Source: Microtetraspora niveoalba
GTDB taxonomy: Bacteria; Actinomycetota; Actinomycetes; Streptosporangiales; Streptosporangiaceae
DNA: 64,000 nt
Direction: 5' to 3'
Assembly (NCBI RefSeq): GCF_001570405.1
Contig: NZ_BBYM01000035.1
Span: 1 to 64,000 of the forward strand
The notes under the pieces were generated by a model. It saw only the letters and a list, made by a program, of their open reading frames with translations, was not told where the DNA came from and ran no database searches. This document shows, in pieces, positions 26,572-34,111 of this stretch; the stretch's first letter is position 1, and every line of letters starts with the position of its first letter. Made by a program: the position numbers and the translations under genes.

Positions 26572-27735
26572 ATGTCTGTTGATCTCGGGATTCCCACCGT
26601 CAGGACCCAGCCGATCGCCCGGCGGCGGGTGTCGCGGCAGATCATGGTCGGCTCGGTCCCGGTCGGAGGGGACGCCCCGGTCTCGGTGCAGTCGATGACC
26701 ACCACGCTCACCGCCGACGTCAACGCCACGCTCCAGCAGATCGCCGAGCTCACCGCGGCGGGCTGCCAGATCGTGCGCGTGGCCGTTCCGTCGCAGGACG
26801 ACGCCGACGCGCTTCCGGTGATCGCCAGGAAGTCCCAGATCCCGGTGATCGCCGACATCCACTTCCAGCCCAAGTACGTCTTCGCCGCCATCGAGGCCGG
26901 CTGCGCCGCCGTCCGCGTCAACCCGGGCAACATCAAGAAGTTCGACGACAAGGTCGGCGAGATCGCCAGGGCGGCGTCCGACCACGGCGTGCCGATCCGC
27001 ATCGGCGTCAACGCGGGCTCCCTGGACCCCCGCCTCCTCAAGAAGTACGGCAAGGCCACCCCCGAGGCGCTGGTCGAGTCGGCCCTGTGGGAGTGCTCCC
27101 TGTTCGAGGAGCACGGCTTCCGCGACATCAAGATCTCGGTGAAGCACAACGACCCGGTCGTCATGATCCAGGCGTACCGGCTGCTCGCCGAGAAGTGCGA
27201 CTACCCCCTCCACCTCGGCGTCACCGAGGCCGGGCCGGCGTTCCAGGGCACGATCAAGTCGGCGGTGGCGTTCGGCGCGCTGCTCGCCGAGGGCATCGGC
27301 GACACGATCCGTGTCTCCCTCTCGGCGCCGCCGGTCGAGGAGATCAAGGTCGGCTGCCAGATCCTGGAGTCGCTGAACCTGCGCGAGCGCGGCCTGGAGA
27401 TCGTCTCCTGCCCGTCCTGCGGCCGGGCCCAGGTGGACGTCTATACCCTGGCCGAGCAGGTCCACGCCGGCCTCGACGGACTTAAGGTCCCGCTGCGGGT
27501 GGCCGTGATGGGCTGCGTCGTCAACGGCCCCGGCGAGGCGCGCGAGGCCGACCTCGGCGTCGCGTCCGGCAACGGCAAGGGCCAGATCTTCGTGAAGGGC
27601 CAGGTCATCAAGACCGTGCCCGAGTCGCAGATCGTCGAGACCCTCATCGAGGAGGCGCTGCGCCTCGCCGAGGAGATGGGCGTGGACGTCGACCTCGGCG
27701 ACGACGCTCCCGGCCCCGAGGTCGTCGTCGGCTGA
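26572..27735 (+). CDS. ispG: 4-hydroxy-3-methylbut-2-en-1-yl diphosphate synthase
   Basis: 387 residues. A [4Fe-4S] enzyme that converts MEcPP to HMBPP in the MEP pathway. The cluster ligands lie in CPSCGR and [11 protein letters not shown] at the C-terminal side; the N-terminal TIM barrel begins with [24 protein letters not shown] lies 7 bases before the ATG. It belongs to the same pathway as dxr, which is 1.6 kb upstream on the same strand but separated by the LPMO gene, so a shared transcript is unlikely. Confidence 0.97.
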   Translation: MSVDLGIPTVRTQPIARRRVSRQIMVGSVPVGGDAPVSVQSMTTTLTADVNATLQQIAELTAAGCQIVRVAVPSQDDADALPVIARKSQIPVIADIHFQPKYVFAAIEAGCAAVRVNPGNIKKFDDKVGEIARAASDHGVPIRIGVNAGSLDPRLLKKYGKATPEALVESALWECSLFEEHGFRDIKISVKHNDPVVMIQAYRLLAEKCDYPLHLGVTEAGPAFQGTIKSAVAFGALLAEGIGDTIRVSLSAPPVEEIKVGCQILESLNLRERGLEIVSCPSCGRAQVDVYTLAEQVHAGLDGLKVPLRVAVMGCVVNGPGEAREADLGVASGNGKGQIFVKGQVIKTVPESQIVETLIEEALRLAEEMGVDVDLGDDAPGPEVVVG

Positions 27736-27792
27736 CCGTTACACTTCGCAACGTAACGATTACAGCCTGACAGACATCTCCGGATGCGCAGC

Positions 27793-27808
27793 GTGACCGA
27801 TCGGTCAC
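27793..27808. promoter_or_regulatory. perfect 16-bp palindrome upstream of a secreted hydrolase gene
   Basis: GTGACCGATCGGTCAC is fully self-complementary and lies 46 bp before the GTG start at 27854. The form fits a dimeric TetR- or GntR-type operator. Just downstream, CCTCTGC (27823-27829) and GCAGAGG (27837-27843) can form a leader hairpin that overlaps the Shine-Dalgarno GAGGGAG. Confidence 0.55.
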
Positions 27809-27853
27809 CCACGCCAAGCTTGCCTCTGCCGTCTGAGCAGAGGGAGCGTACGG

Positions 27854-29551
27854 GTGAGGCGATTCATCGGTGTGGTCGCGGGTGTCACGGTGCTCGTCAC
27901 CGGCGTCACGGCGGTCAACGGGGCCGGCGGAGCGGGGCCGGCGAGCGCGTCGGCGCGTACGGGCTTCCCCGAGGCGATCACATGGGGGCCGTGCGAGGAG
28001 GCCGGGCCGCGAACGGGCGCGCTCGGCCAGGCGCTCGGCAGGATCGGTGACGCGGGCGCGCACGTCACCCGCCCCGTGGCCGGGCGGCGGCAGGCGCCCG
28101 CCGGCCAGGTCGAGTGCGGCACGCTCCGCGTCCCGCTCGACTACGCCGTGCCCCAGGGGCAGCAGATCTCGCTCGCGCTGAACCGGGTCAAGGGGACGGC
28201 TCCCCGCGACGGCAACCACCTCGGCGTGCTGCTCGTCAACCCGGGCGGGCCCGGCGCGTCCGGGCGCTCGCTGGCCAGGTTCGTCGCGACGTCGCTCCCG
28301 GCGGACGTCGCCGCGCGGTACGACGTGATCGGCTTCGACCCGCGCGGGGTGGGGGCCAGCGAGCCCGCGCTGAGCTGCGTGGACCCCGGGCGCTTCTTCG
28401 CGCCGCCGCGGCTGGACAACGTGCCGCGCGACGCGGGGGAGGAGCGGGCGCTGGTCGCCCGCGCCCGCGAGTACGCCGACGCGTGCGGCAACCGCTGGGC
28501 GTGGTTCCTGCCGCATCTCACCACCGAGAACTCGGCGCGCGACATGGACGCGATCCGGAGCGCCCTCGGCGAGGACAGGATCAGCTATCTCGGTTACTCG
28601 TACGGCACCTATCTGGGGGCCGTGTACGCGACGCTCTTCCCGCAGCGGGTCAGGCGGCTGGTGCTCGACAGCGTGGTCGATCCCGCGGGCGTGTGGTACG
28701 ACGCGAACATCGCGCAGGACTACGCCTTCGACCGGCGTCACCGGGACTTCCTCGACTGGATCGCCCGGCACGACGACGTGTACCGCCTCGGGCGCACCCG
28801 GTCGGGGCTCGACTTCGCGTGGTACTCCATGCGCTCCCGGCTGCGCGAGCGTCCGGCGGGCGGCGTGGTCGGGCCGAGCGAGCTGGACGACCTCTACACC
28901 GTGGGAAGCTACTCGAGCGTCGTCTGGCCCCGCCTCGCCCAGGTGTTCGCCGACTACGTCAAGAAGGGCGACACTGCGGGGCTCGTCACCGCCTACAACG
29001 CGCTGGCCGCGAACGACGCGACCGAGGAGAACGGCTACGCCGTCTATCTGGGCGTCCAGTGCCGCGACGCCGCGTGGCCGCGCGACTGGTCCCGCTGGCA
29101 CGCGGACACGACCCGGGTCGCCGCCCGCGCGCCGTTCCTCGCCTGGCCCAACGCCGTCTACAACGCGCCGTGCGCCTTCTGGTCCGAGCGCGGCGGCACA
29201 CCCCGCCCCGTGGGGACGGCGAAGCTGCCGCCCATCCTGCTGTTCCAGGCGCGGCGCGACGCCGCCACTCCGGCAGCGGGCGCGTTGCGCGTCCGCGGCC
29301 TGTTCCCGACCGCGCGGCTGGTCACCGTGCCCGGCGGCGACCACGGCGTGGCGCTGGCCGGCAACTCCTGCGTGGACCAGTACCTCGCCGCGTACCTGCG
29401 CGACGCCACCGCGCCGCCGCGTACGTCCGCCCAGGGCGCCGACGTGGGCTGCTCCGGGCCGACCGAGCCGCGTCCCGTCACCCCGATGGCGGCGGGTGGG
29501 CCGAGCGTCCGCGAACGCCTGACCGAGCTGCTGCTGGGGCGCGCCGGTTGA
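27854..29551 (+). CDS. secreted alpha/beta hydrolase, Slp/tripeptidyl-aminopeptidase type
   Basis: 565 residues from a GTG with GAGGGAG at good spacing. The N-terminal signal peptide ends around ASASA. The alpha/beta-hydrolase core has the oxyanion segment NPGGPGASG, the nucleophile Ser in GYSYGTYLG, an acid in FQARRDAATP and the His in PGGDHGVAL. The C-terminal TAP-like domain is typical of Streptomyces SlpD/SlpE mycelium-associated peptidases. It is likely exported and acts on peptides or esters. It lies between ispG and the DUF4081-GNAT gene, which are often direct neighbours. The upstream palindrome suggests its own regulation. Confidence 0.88.
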   Translation: MRRFIGVVAGVTVLVTGVTAVNGAGGAGPASASARTGFPEAITWGPCEEAGPRTGALGQALGRIGDAGAHVTRPVAGRRQAPAGQVECGTLRVPLDYAVPQGQQISLALNRVKGTAPRDGNHLGVLLVNPGGPGASGRSLARFVATSLPADVAARYDVIGFDPRGVGASEPALSCVDPGRFFAPPRLDNVPRDAGEERALVARAREYADACGNRWAWFLPHLTTENSARDMDAIRSALGEDRISYLGYSYGTYLGAVYATLFPQRVRRLVLDSVVDPAGVWYDANIAQDYAFDRRHRDFLDWIARHDDVYRLGRTRSGLDFAWYSMRSRLRERPAGGVVGPSELDDLYTVGSYSSVVWPRLAQVFADYVKKGDTAGLVTAYNALAANDATEENGYAVYLGVQCRDAAWPRDWSRWHADTTRVAARAPFLAWPNAVYNAPCAFWSERGGTPRPVGTAKLPPILLFQARRDAATPAAGALRVRGLFPTARLVTVPGGDHGVALAGNSCVDQYLAAYLRDATAPPRTSAQGADVGCSGPTEPRPVTPMAAGGPSVRERLTELLLGRAG

Positions 29552-29645
29552 GGAGTCCCCGAGGCGGGGCACCGGGGATGGCAGGGCGTGATTTGTCAGA
29601 CACGACCTGACTTCCAAAATCGAGACGGTCGCGTAGGCTTGGCCC

Positions 29646-30491
29646 GTGATGCTGCGTACTTCGGCGTCGCGCGTCCTCGACGACAACGATCGCGAAGAGG
29701 TGCTGGCGCTCCTCGACTCCGATCCGGTCGCCAACGTCTTCGTCGCCTCCCGGGTCAGGTCCGTCGGCCTGAGCCCGACCCGCCTCGGGGGGCAGATGTG
29801 GGGGTACGGCCCGCGCGGCGGGCTGGTCTCCCTCTGTTACGCGGGGGCCAACCTGGTCCCGGTGAACGCCGGCCGCGAGGCCGTGCTCGCGTTCGCCGAC
29901 CGTGCCCGTAAGCAGGGGCGGCGGTGCTCGTCGATCGTCGGCCCGGCCGTCGCCGTCGAGCAGCTCTGGGAGCGGCTGGAGCCGCACTGGGGCCCGGCCC
30001 GGGCGATCCGCCGGGCCCAGCCGGTGATGGCCACGACCTCCGCCCCCGCCGTCGAGCCCGACCCGCTCGTACGCAGGGTCAAGCCCGAGGAGTTCGGCAT
30101 CCTGCTGCCCGCCTGCGTGGCGATGTTCACCGAGGAGGTGGGCGTCTCCCCGGACAACGGGGACGGCGGCGCGCTCTACCGGTCCCGCGTGGCCGAGCTG
30201 ATCCGCATCGGCAGGTCGTTGGCCCGCATCGACGACGGCCGGGTGGTCTTCAAGGCCGAGATCGGCGCGGTCACCCCGCAGGTGTGCCAGATCCAGGGGG
30301 TGTGGGTCGATCCCGAGCTGCGGGGGCGCGGCCACGCCTCGGCCGGGATGGCCGCCGTCGTGGAGCAGGCGCTGAAATACTTCGCGCCGCTGGTCAGCCT
30401 GTACGTGAACGACTACAACCTGCCCGCGCGCGCGGCCTACCGGCGGGTCGGCTTCCGCGAGGTCGACACGTTCATGTCCGTGCTTTTCTGA
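29646..30491 (+). CDS. DUF4081-GNAT family N-acetyltransferase
   Basis: 281 residues (GTG at 29646, ATG one codon later). The N-terminal half (~1-130) matches DUF4081, and the C-terminal half (~140-281) is a GNAT fold with the acetyl-CoA-binding VWVDPELRGRGHASAGMAA and the terminal ARAAYRRVGFREVDTFMSVLF. This two-domain protein is a conserved actinobacterial gene usually found just after ispG. Its substrate is unknown. The last 20 bases overlap the convergent DUF3037 gene. Confidence 0.88.
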   Translation: MMLRTSASRVLDDNDREEVLALLDSDPVANVFVASRVRSVGLSPTRLGGQMWGYGPRGGLVSLCYAGANLVPVNAGREAVLAFADRARKQGRRCSSIVGPAVAVEQLWERLEPHWGPARAIRRAQPVMATTSAPAVEPDPLVRRVKPEEFGILLPACVAMFTEEVGVSPDNGDGGALYRSRVAELIRIGRSLARIDDGRVVFKAEIGAVTPQVCQIQGVWVDPELRGRGHASAGMAAVVEQALKYFAPLVSLYVNDYNLPARAAYRRVGFREVDTFMSVLF

Positions 30492-30858
30492 CCAGCCGGT
30501 CCATCAGGTGGTCGAGCTCGGCCGCCGGGTCGAGGGTCAGGCCCGCGTGGACCGGCCCGGTCTGCACGATCGTGCTGCGCGGGGCGGTCAGCCACCGGAA
30601 CCTGCTGCCCGGGGCCTCGCCGTCGAGGGGCCCGGCGTCGTCGGTGCAGGCCGACTCGTAGGCGGCCAGCGCGTGCCGTACGCCGGGGAGGTCCACGGAG
30701 GAGCTGAGCGCGCGCAGCCGGGCCTCGTCCAGCTCGACCCGGGCGCACAGATAACCGCGCGGCTGGCAGTAGAGGATCACACCCGCGTTGATCAGCTCGC
30801 CCCGCTCGACGCTGGGGATCACCCGGATCACCGCGTACTCGTAGACGTCGCGGCTCAT
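30472..30858 (-). CDS. DUF3037 protein
   Basis: 128 residues. It matches the DUF3037 family: YEYAVIRVIPSVERGELINAGVILYCQ at the N-terminus, FRWLTAPRSTIVQTGPVHAGLT in the middle and a short C-terminal helix. No catalytic residues are known. The ATG overlaps the upstream HipA-like kinase stop (ATGA, 30855-30858). This pairing recurs in many bacteria and suggests that the two products act together. The 3' end overlaps the GNAT gene on the other strand by 20 bp. Confidence 0.85.
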   Translation of the reverse strand: MSRDVYEYAVIRVIPSVERGELINAGVILYCQPRGYLCARVELDEARLRALSSSVDLPGVRHALAAYESACTDDAGPLDGEAPGSRFRWLTAPRSTIVQTGPVHAGLTLDPAAELDHLMDRLVRKART

Positions 30859-31679
30859 CGGCCCTCCTCCCGCGCGGCGCGCCAGAAGCGGCCGATCGAG
30901 CCCTGCCGTTCGCGTGCCGGAGGAGGCGCGGTCGCCGGACCTGGCAGCCAGTCGCGCGGCGCGGCCACGCGGGCCAGGAGGTGCTCGACGTATCCGTCGC
31001 GTACGGCCTGGGGACCGTCGAAGCCGGGCTCGTCCTCCAGCCATTCGTCGGGGACCAGCGCGGTCACCTTGTCGAGCAGGTCGCGGGTGACGCGCGGGGC
31101 AAGCTCGGCGTCGGCCGCGTCCATCTCGGTCGCGTACGGCGCGAGGACGTGGTCGTTGCCGTCGAAGGGGCGCCGGGGGTTGGCCGACCGCCAGTTGTGG
31201 TGGAACCAGAGCGCTGCCCCGTGGTCGATCAGCCACACGTCGTCGTGCCAGACGAGGAGGTTGGGGTTGCGCCAGCTCCGGTCCACGTTGTGGATCAGGG
31301 CGTCGAACCAGAGCAGCCGGGACGCGAAGTCCGGGTCGGGCCGCCAGCCGAGCGGGTCGAAGCCGAGCGCGCCCGGGAGGAAGTCGATCGCCAGGTTGCG
31401 GCCCGCGCTGGCGGTCAGCAGGTCCTGGATCTCCTCGTCGGGCTCGCGCGCCCCGAGCTGGGGGTCGAGATCGATGAGCTTCAGCTCGGGGGTGGCGAAG
31501 CCGAGGCCGCGGGCCAGCTCCGCGCAGATGATCTCCGCGACGAGGACGCGCCGCCCCTGCCCGGCTCCCCGGAATTTCACGACATAGGTGCCGAGATCGT
31601 CGGCCTCCACGACGCCGGGAAGCGAGCCGCCCTCCCTGAGGGGCGTCACATAGCGCGTCGCCGTGATCTGTTCCAGCAC
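30855..31679 (-). CDS. HipA-like protein kinase
   Basis: About 274 residues from a GTG at 31679; the start is the least certain part, with no strong Shine-Dalgarno sequence. The fold is that of the short HipA-related kinases: VVKFRGAGQGRRVLVAEI (ATP-binding Lys), the catalytic loop DALIHNVDRSWRNPN, and IDHGAALWFHHNW as metal-binding motif. It lacks the N-terminal HipA extension and no hipB antitoxin gene is adjacent; instead it is coupled to DUF3037. A role in growth control or protein phosphorylation is inferred from the family only. A broken VapC gene lies immediately upstream on the other strand. Confidence 0.82.
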   Translation of the reverse strand: MLEQITATRYVTPLREGGSLPGVVEADDLGTYVVKFRGAGQGRRVLVAEIICAELARGLGFATPELKLIDLDPQLGAREPDEEIQDLLTASAGRNLAIDFLPGALGFDPLGWRPDPDFASRLLWFDALIHNVDRSWRNPNLLVWHDDVWLIDHGAALWFHHNWRSANPRRPFDGNDHVLAPYATEMDAADAELAPRVTRDLLDKVTALVPDEWLEDEPGFDGPQAVRDGYVEHLLARVAAPRDWLPGPATAPPPARERQGSIGRFWRAAREEGR

Positions 31680-31736
31680 GCCGCCAAGGCTATCGGCCGT
31701 CCACGGCCCGCGCTGAACCAGCGCCGCGCGCTGCCG

Positions 31737-31916
31737 ATGGAGCGGGCTCCGCTGCCGCCCCATCTCGAACGGGCGTGGGGGCTCCGCGAGAACCGGAGTG
31801 CGTACCACGGCCTTTATGTCGCGCTCGCGGAGACGCTGGACTGTCCTCTGGTGACGAGTGACGCCCGGATCGCGAAGGCGGGGGCGGCGCGCTGCGCGAT
31901 CGAGGTCTTCGGATAG
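31737..31916 (+). pseudogene. truncated PIN-domain (VapC-like) toxin fragment
   Basis: An open stretch of 59 codons ending at TAG 31914 reads like the C-terminal half of a VapC toxin: LERAWGLRENRSAYHGLYVALAETL... then LVTSDARIAKAG and a short last strand. The third and fourth acidic PIN residues are represented, but the N-terminal part with the first active-site Asp is absent, and no vapB gene precedes it. It is a decayed remnant rather than a working gene. The break point is near 31720, where the HipA-like gene begins on the other strand. Confidence 0.6.
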
Positions 31917-31967
31917 GCGCAGTCGTCCCGATTGGGGGGAAAGAGGGGCTCGTGATACGTATGGCGG

Positions 31968-33446
31968 ATGTCGCGGCTCTCCCCACTCAGCCAGGAGGAC
32001 CCACGGCGGATCGGCGACTACCTCCTTGAGGGACGCCTCGGCGCGGGCGGGCAGGGGGTGGTCTTCCTCGCCACCGGTCCCGGCGGCGCGCGCGTCGCGG
32101 TGAAACTGCTCCACGCCCGCCTGGCCGGGTGCGACCGGCGCAGGTTCGCCGGGGAGATCCAGGCCGTGCGGCGGGTCGCCCCTTTCTGCACCGCGCAGGT
32201 CCTGGACGCCGACCTCGCCGGTGACCGGCCCTACATCGTCAGCGAGTACGTCGACGGCGTCTCGTTGCAGGAACACGTCAGGACGTACGGCCCGAGAACG
32301 GACGGCGCGCTGGACCGGGTCGCGGTCGGGACCGCCACCGCGCTCGCCGCCATCCATCGCGCGGGCGTCGTCCACCGCGACTTCAAGCCGGGCAACGTCC
32401 TCATCGGCGCGGACGGGCCGCGCGTCATCGACTTCGGCATCTCGCGCCTGCTCGACGCCACCACCACGACCGGCGGCCCCGTCGGCACGCCCGCCTACCT
32501 CGCTCCCGAGCAGCTCAGGGGCGAGCCCGCCGGGCCGCCGGGCGACATGTTCAGCTGGGCGCTCACCGTGGCGTTCGCCGCGAGCGGGCGGCACGCCTTC
32601 GCCGCGGAGACCTACGCCGCCATCCTGGCCAGGATCCTGTACGGCACGCCGGACCTGGGGCCCCTCGCCGGCCCGCTCCGCGAGATCGTGGTCGCCTGCC
32701 TGGCGAGCGCGCCCGGCGACCGCCCGGGCGCGGAGGAGGTGCTCGGCCGCCTGCTCGGCGGAGGACAGGCGGCGGCCGCCCCCGGAGCCGTCCCGGTCAC
32801 CTCGCCGGGTGCCGGTCCTGCCACGTTCCCTGCCGACGCCCCGGTCACCTCGCCGGGCGTCGGCCCCGCCGCCTCCCTTGCCCACTCCCCGGGTGCCTTC
32901 CCGGGGATCGCGATGCAGGCGACGTCGCCCGCGGCGGCTGCTCCGGCGGTGCCGAGCGTGGCTCACGTGACGTTGCCCGCGGCGGGCTCTGCGGCGGTCC
33001 CGGGCGGGGCTCCGGCGACGCGGAGGCGCCGGTGGCCGATGGCCGCGGCGGTCGTCGCCGTGGCCGCGCTCGCCGGTGGGGCGGTCCTGCTCATGACCCG
33101 CGACGACACCCAGGGGGACGGGGGAGGGGCCGCCGCGGCGGCGATCGACGGCATGTGGACCGGGGTGGCCCGCTATCCGGCGGCCGCCCGGACGTTCCCG
33201 GTGGAGATCTACCTGTCCGGGACGTCGCGGATGCGCTGGGGCGCCGACCTGCACTGCGAGGGGCGGTTGACCCGGCAGGGGGAGCGGGACGGCGACGTCA
33301 TCCTGCGCCTGGACGGGGTGACCGGGAAGAGCTGCTATCCGGGGACCGTCGTCTTCACGCGCACCGGCGACCGCGCGACCGTCGACGTGATCAAGGACGG
33401 GACGGGCGAGGTCGCGTACAGCGGGAGCCTCGCCCGCGACCCCTGA
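31968..33446 (+). CDS. membrane Ser/Thr protein kinase
   Basis: 492 residues. The Hanks-type kinase domain (~14-265) has the glycine loop LGAGGQGVVF, Lys46, the catalytic HRDFKPGN and DFG. An Ala/Pro-rich linker leads to one transmembrane helix (~345-365). The extracellular part (~375-492) is a small domain with paired cysteines (LHCEG, SCYPG), perhaps a sensor. Such receptor-like kinases control growth and wall metabolism in actinomycetes. Its kinase domain resembles that of the WD40 kinase at 36336, so the two may be paralogues. The TetR gene is convergent 17 bp after the stop. Confidence 0.9.
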   Translation: MSRLSPLSQEDPRRIGDYLLEGRLGAGGQGVVFLATGPGGARVAVKLLHARLAGCDRRRFAGEIQAVRRVAPFCTAQVLDADLAGDRPYIVSEYVDGVSLQEHVRTYGPRTDGALDRVAVGTATALAAIHRAGVVHRDFKPGNVLIGADGPRVIDFGISRLLDATTTTGGPVGTPAYLAPEQLRGEPAGPPGDMFSWALTVAFAASGRHAFAAETYAAILARILYGTPDLGPLAGPLREIVVACLASAPGDRPGAEEVLGRLLGGGQAAAAPGAVPVTSPGAGPATFPADAPVTSPGVGPAASLAHSPGAFPGIAMQATSPAAAAPAVPSVAHVTLPAAGSAAVPGGAPATRRRRWPMAAAVVAVAALAGGAVLLMTRDDTQGDGGGAAAAAIDGMWTGVARYPAAARTFPVEIYLSGTSRMRWGADLHCEGRLTRQGERDGDVILRLDGVTGKSCYPGTVVFTRTGDRATVDVIKDGTGEVAYSGSLARDP

Positions 33447-33462
33447 TCTCCGTAGCGCGCGG

Positions 33463-34005
33463 TCAGGACGTGTGGACCGCGAGGGCCGCGCGGGTGACGG
33501 CGTCCTCGACCACGTCGGCGGGCGCGTCGGTGGTCGTGACGACGGCGGCCTGCACGCAGCCGAGCACCGCCCAGGCGCGGACCCGCGTGGCGTCGTCCGG
33601 GTCGTCTCCGGCCAGCCGCCGGTACAGCTCGTCGCGGAAGGTGCGGATCGCCTCGCCGAGAGAGCCGGGAGGGGCGTCGTCGGCGCCGCCGATGTCCTCC
33701 ATGAGCAGCCGGATCACCGTGCGGTGCCGTACGGCGAAGGAGACGAAGGCGCGGATGTAGGCCGGGCGATCGTCGCCGAAGTCCGTTCCGAGCAGCCGCA
33801 GCATGTCCTCGGCGGCGGGCGTGATGAGCTCGGCGGCCAGGCGGTCCTTCGGGTGGAAGTGGTACGCGACGGCCGTCTTGGTCAGGCCCACCGCGGACGC
33901 GATGTCGGCCAGCGACGTGGCCGCGTAGCCCCGCCGGGCGAACAGCTCCCGCGCGGCGGCCAGGATGCGGGACCGGGTGTCATTCCCGGAGTGGAATGTG
34001 GTCAT
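33463..34005 (-). CDS. TetR family repressor of the MMPL gene
   Basis: 180 residues from the ATG at 34005. The helix-turn-helix is at ~10-55 (ATSLADIASAVGLTKTAVAYHFHPKDRL). The C-terminal domain is small and hydrophobic. The gene is divergent from an MMPL transporter, and an 8+2+8 palindrome lies in the spacer, so local repression of the transporter and itself is likely. Confidence 0.88.
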   Translation of the reverse strand: MTTFHSGNDTRSRILAAARELFARRGYAATSLADIASAVGLTKTAVAYHFHPKDRLAAELITPAAEDMLRLLGTDFGDDRPAYIRAFVSFAVRHRTVIRLLMEDIGGADDAPPGSLGEAIRTFRDELYRRLAGDDPDDATRVRAWAVLGCVQAAVVTTTDAPADVVEDAVTRAALAVHTS

Positions 34006-34059
34006 CGTCTCATTTCTAGGTGAGCGCGGCATTCGATGTGATTCGCGTCTTACGCTCAT

Positions 34060-34077
34060 CCTGTACGACCGTACAGG
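34060..34077. promoter_or_regulatory. TetR operator candidate (tetR-MMPL spacer)
   Basis: CCTGTACG-AC-CGTACAGG has perfect 8-bp arms and a 2-bp centre. It lies between the divergent tetR (start 34005) and MMPL (start 34112 or 34094) genes. Confidence 0.7.
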
Positions 34078-34111
34078 TCGGCTTTTCAGGGACATGGCGG
34101 GCGGGTTCCCA

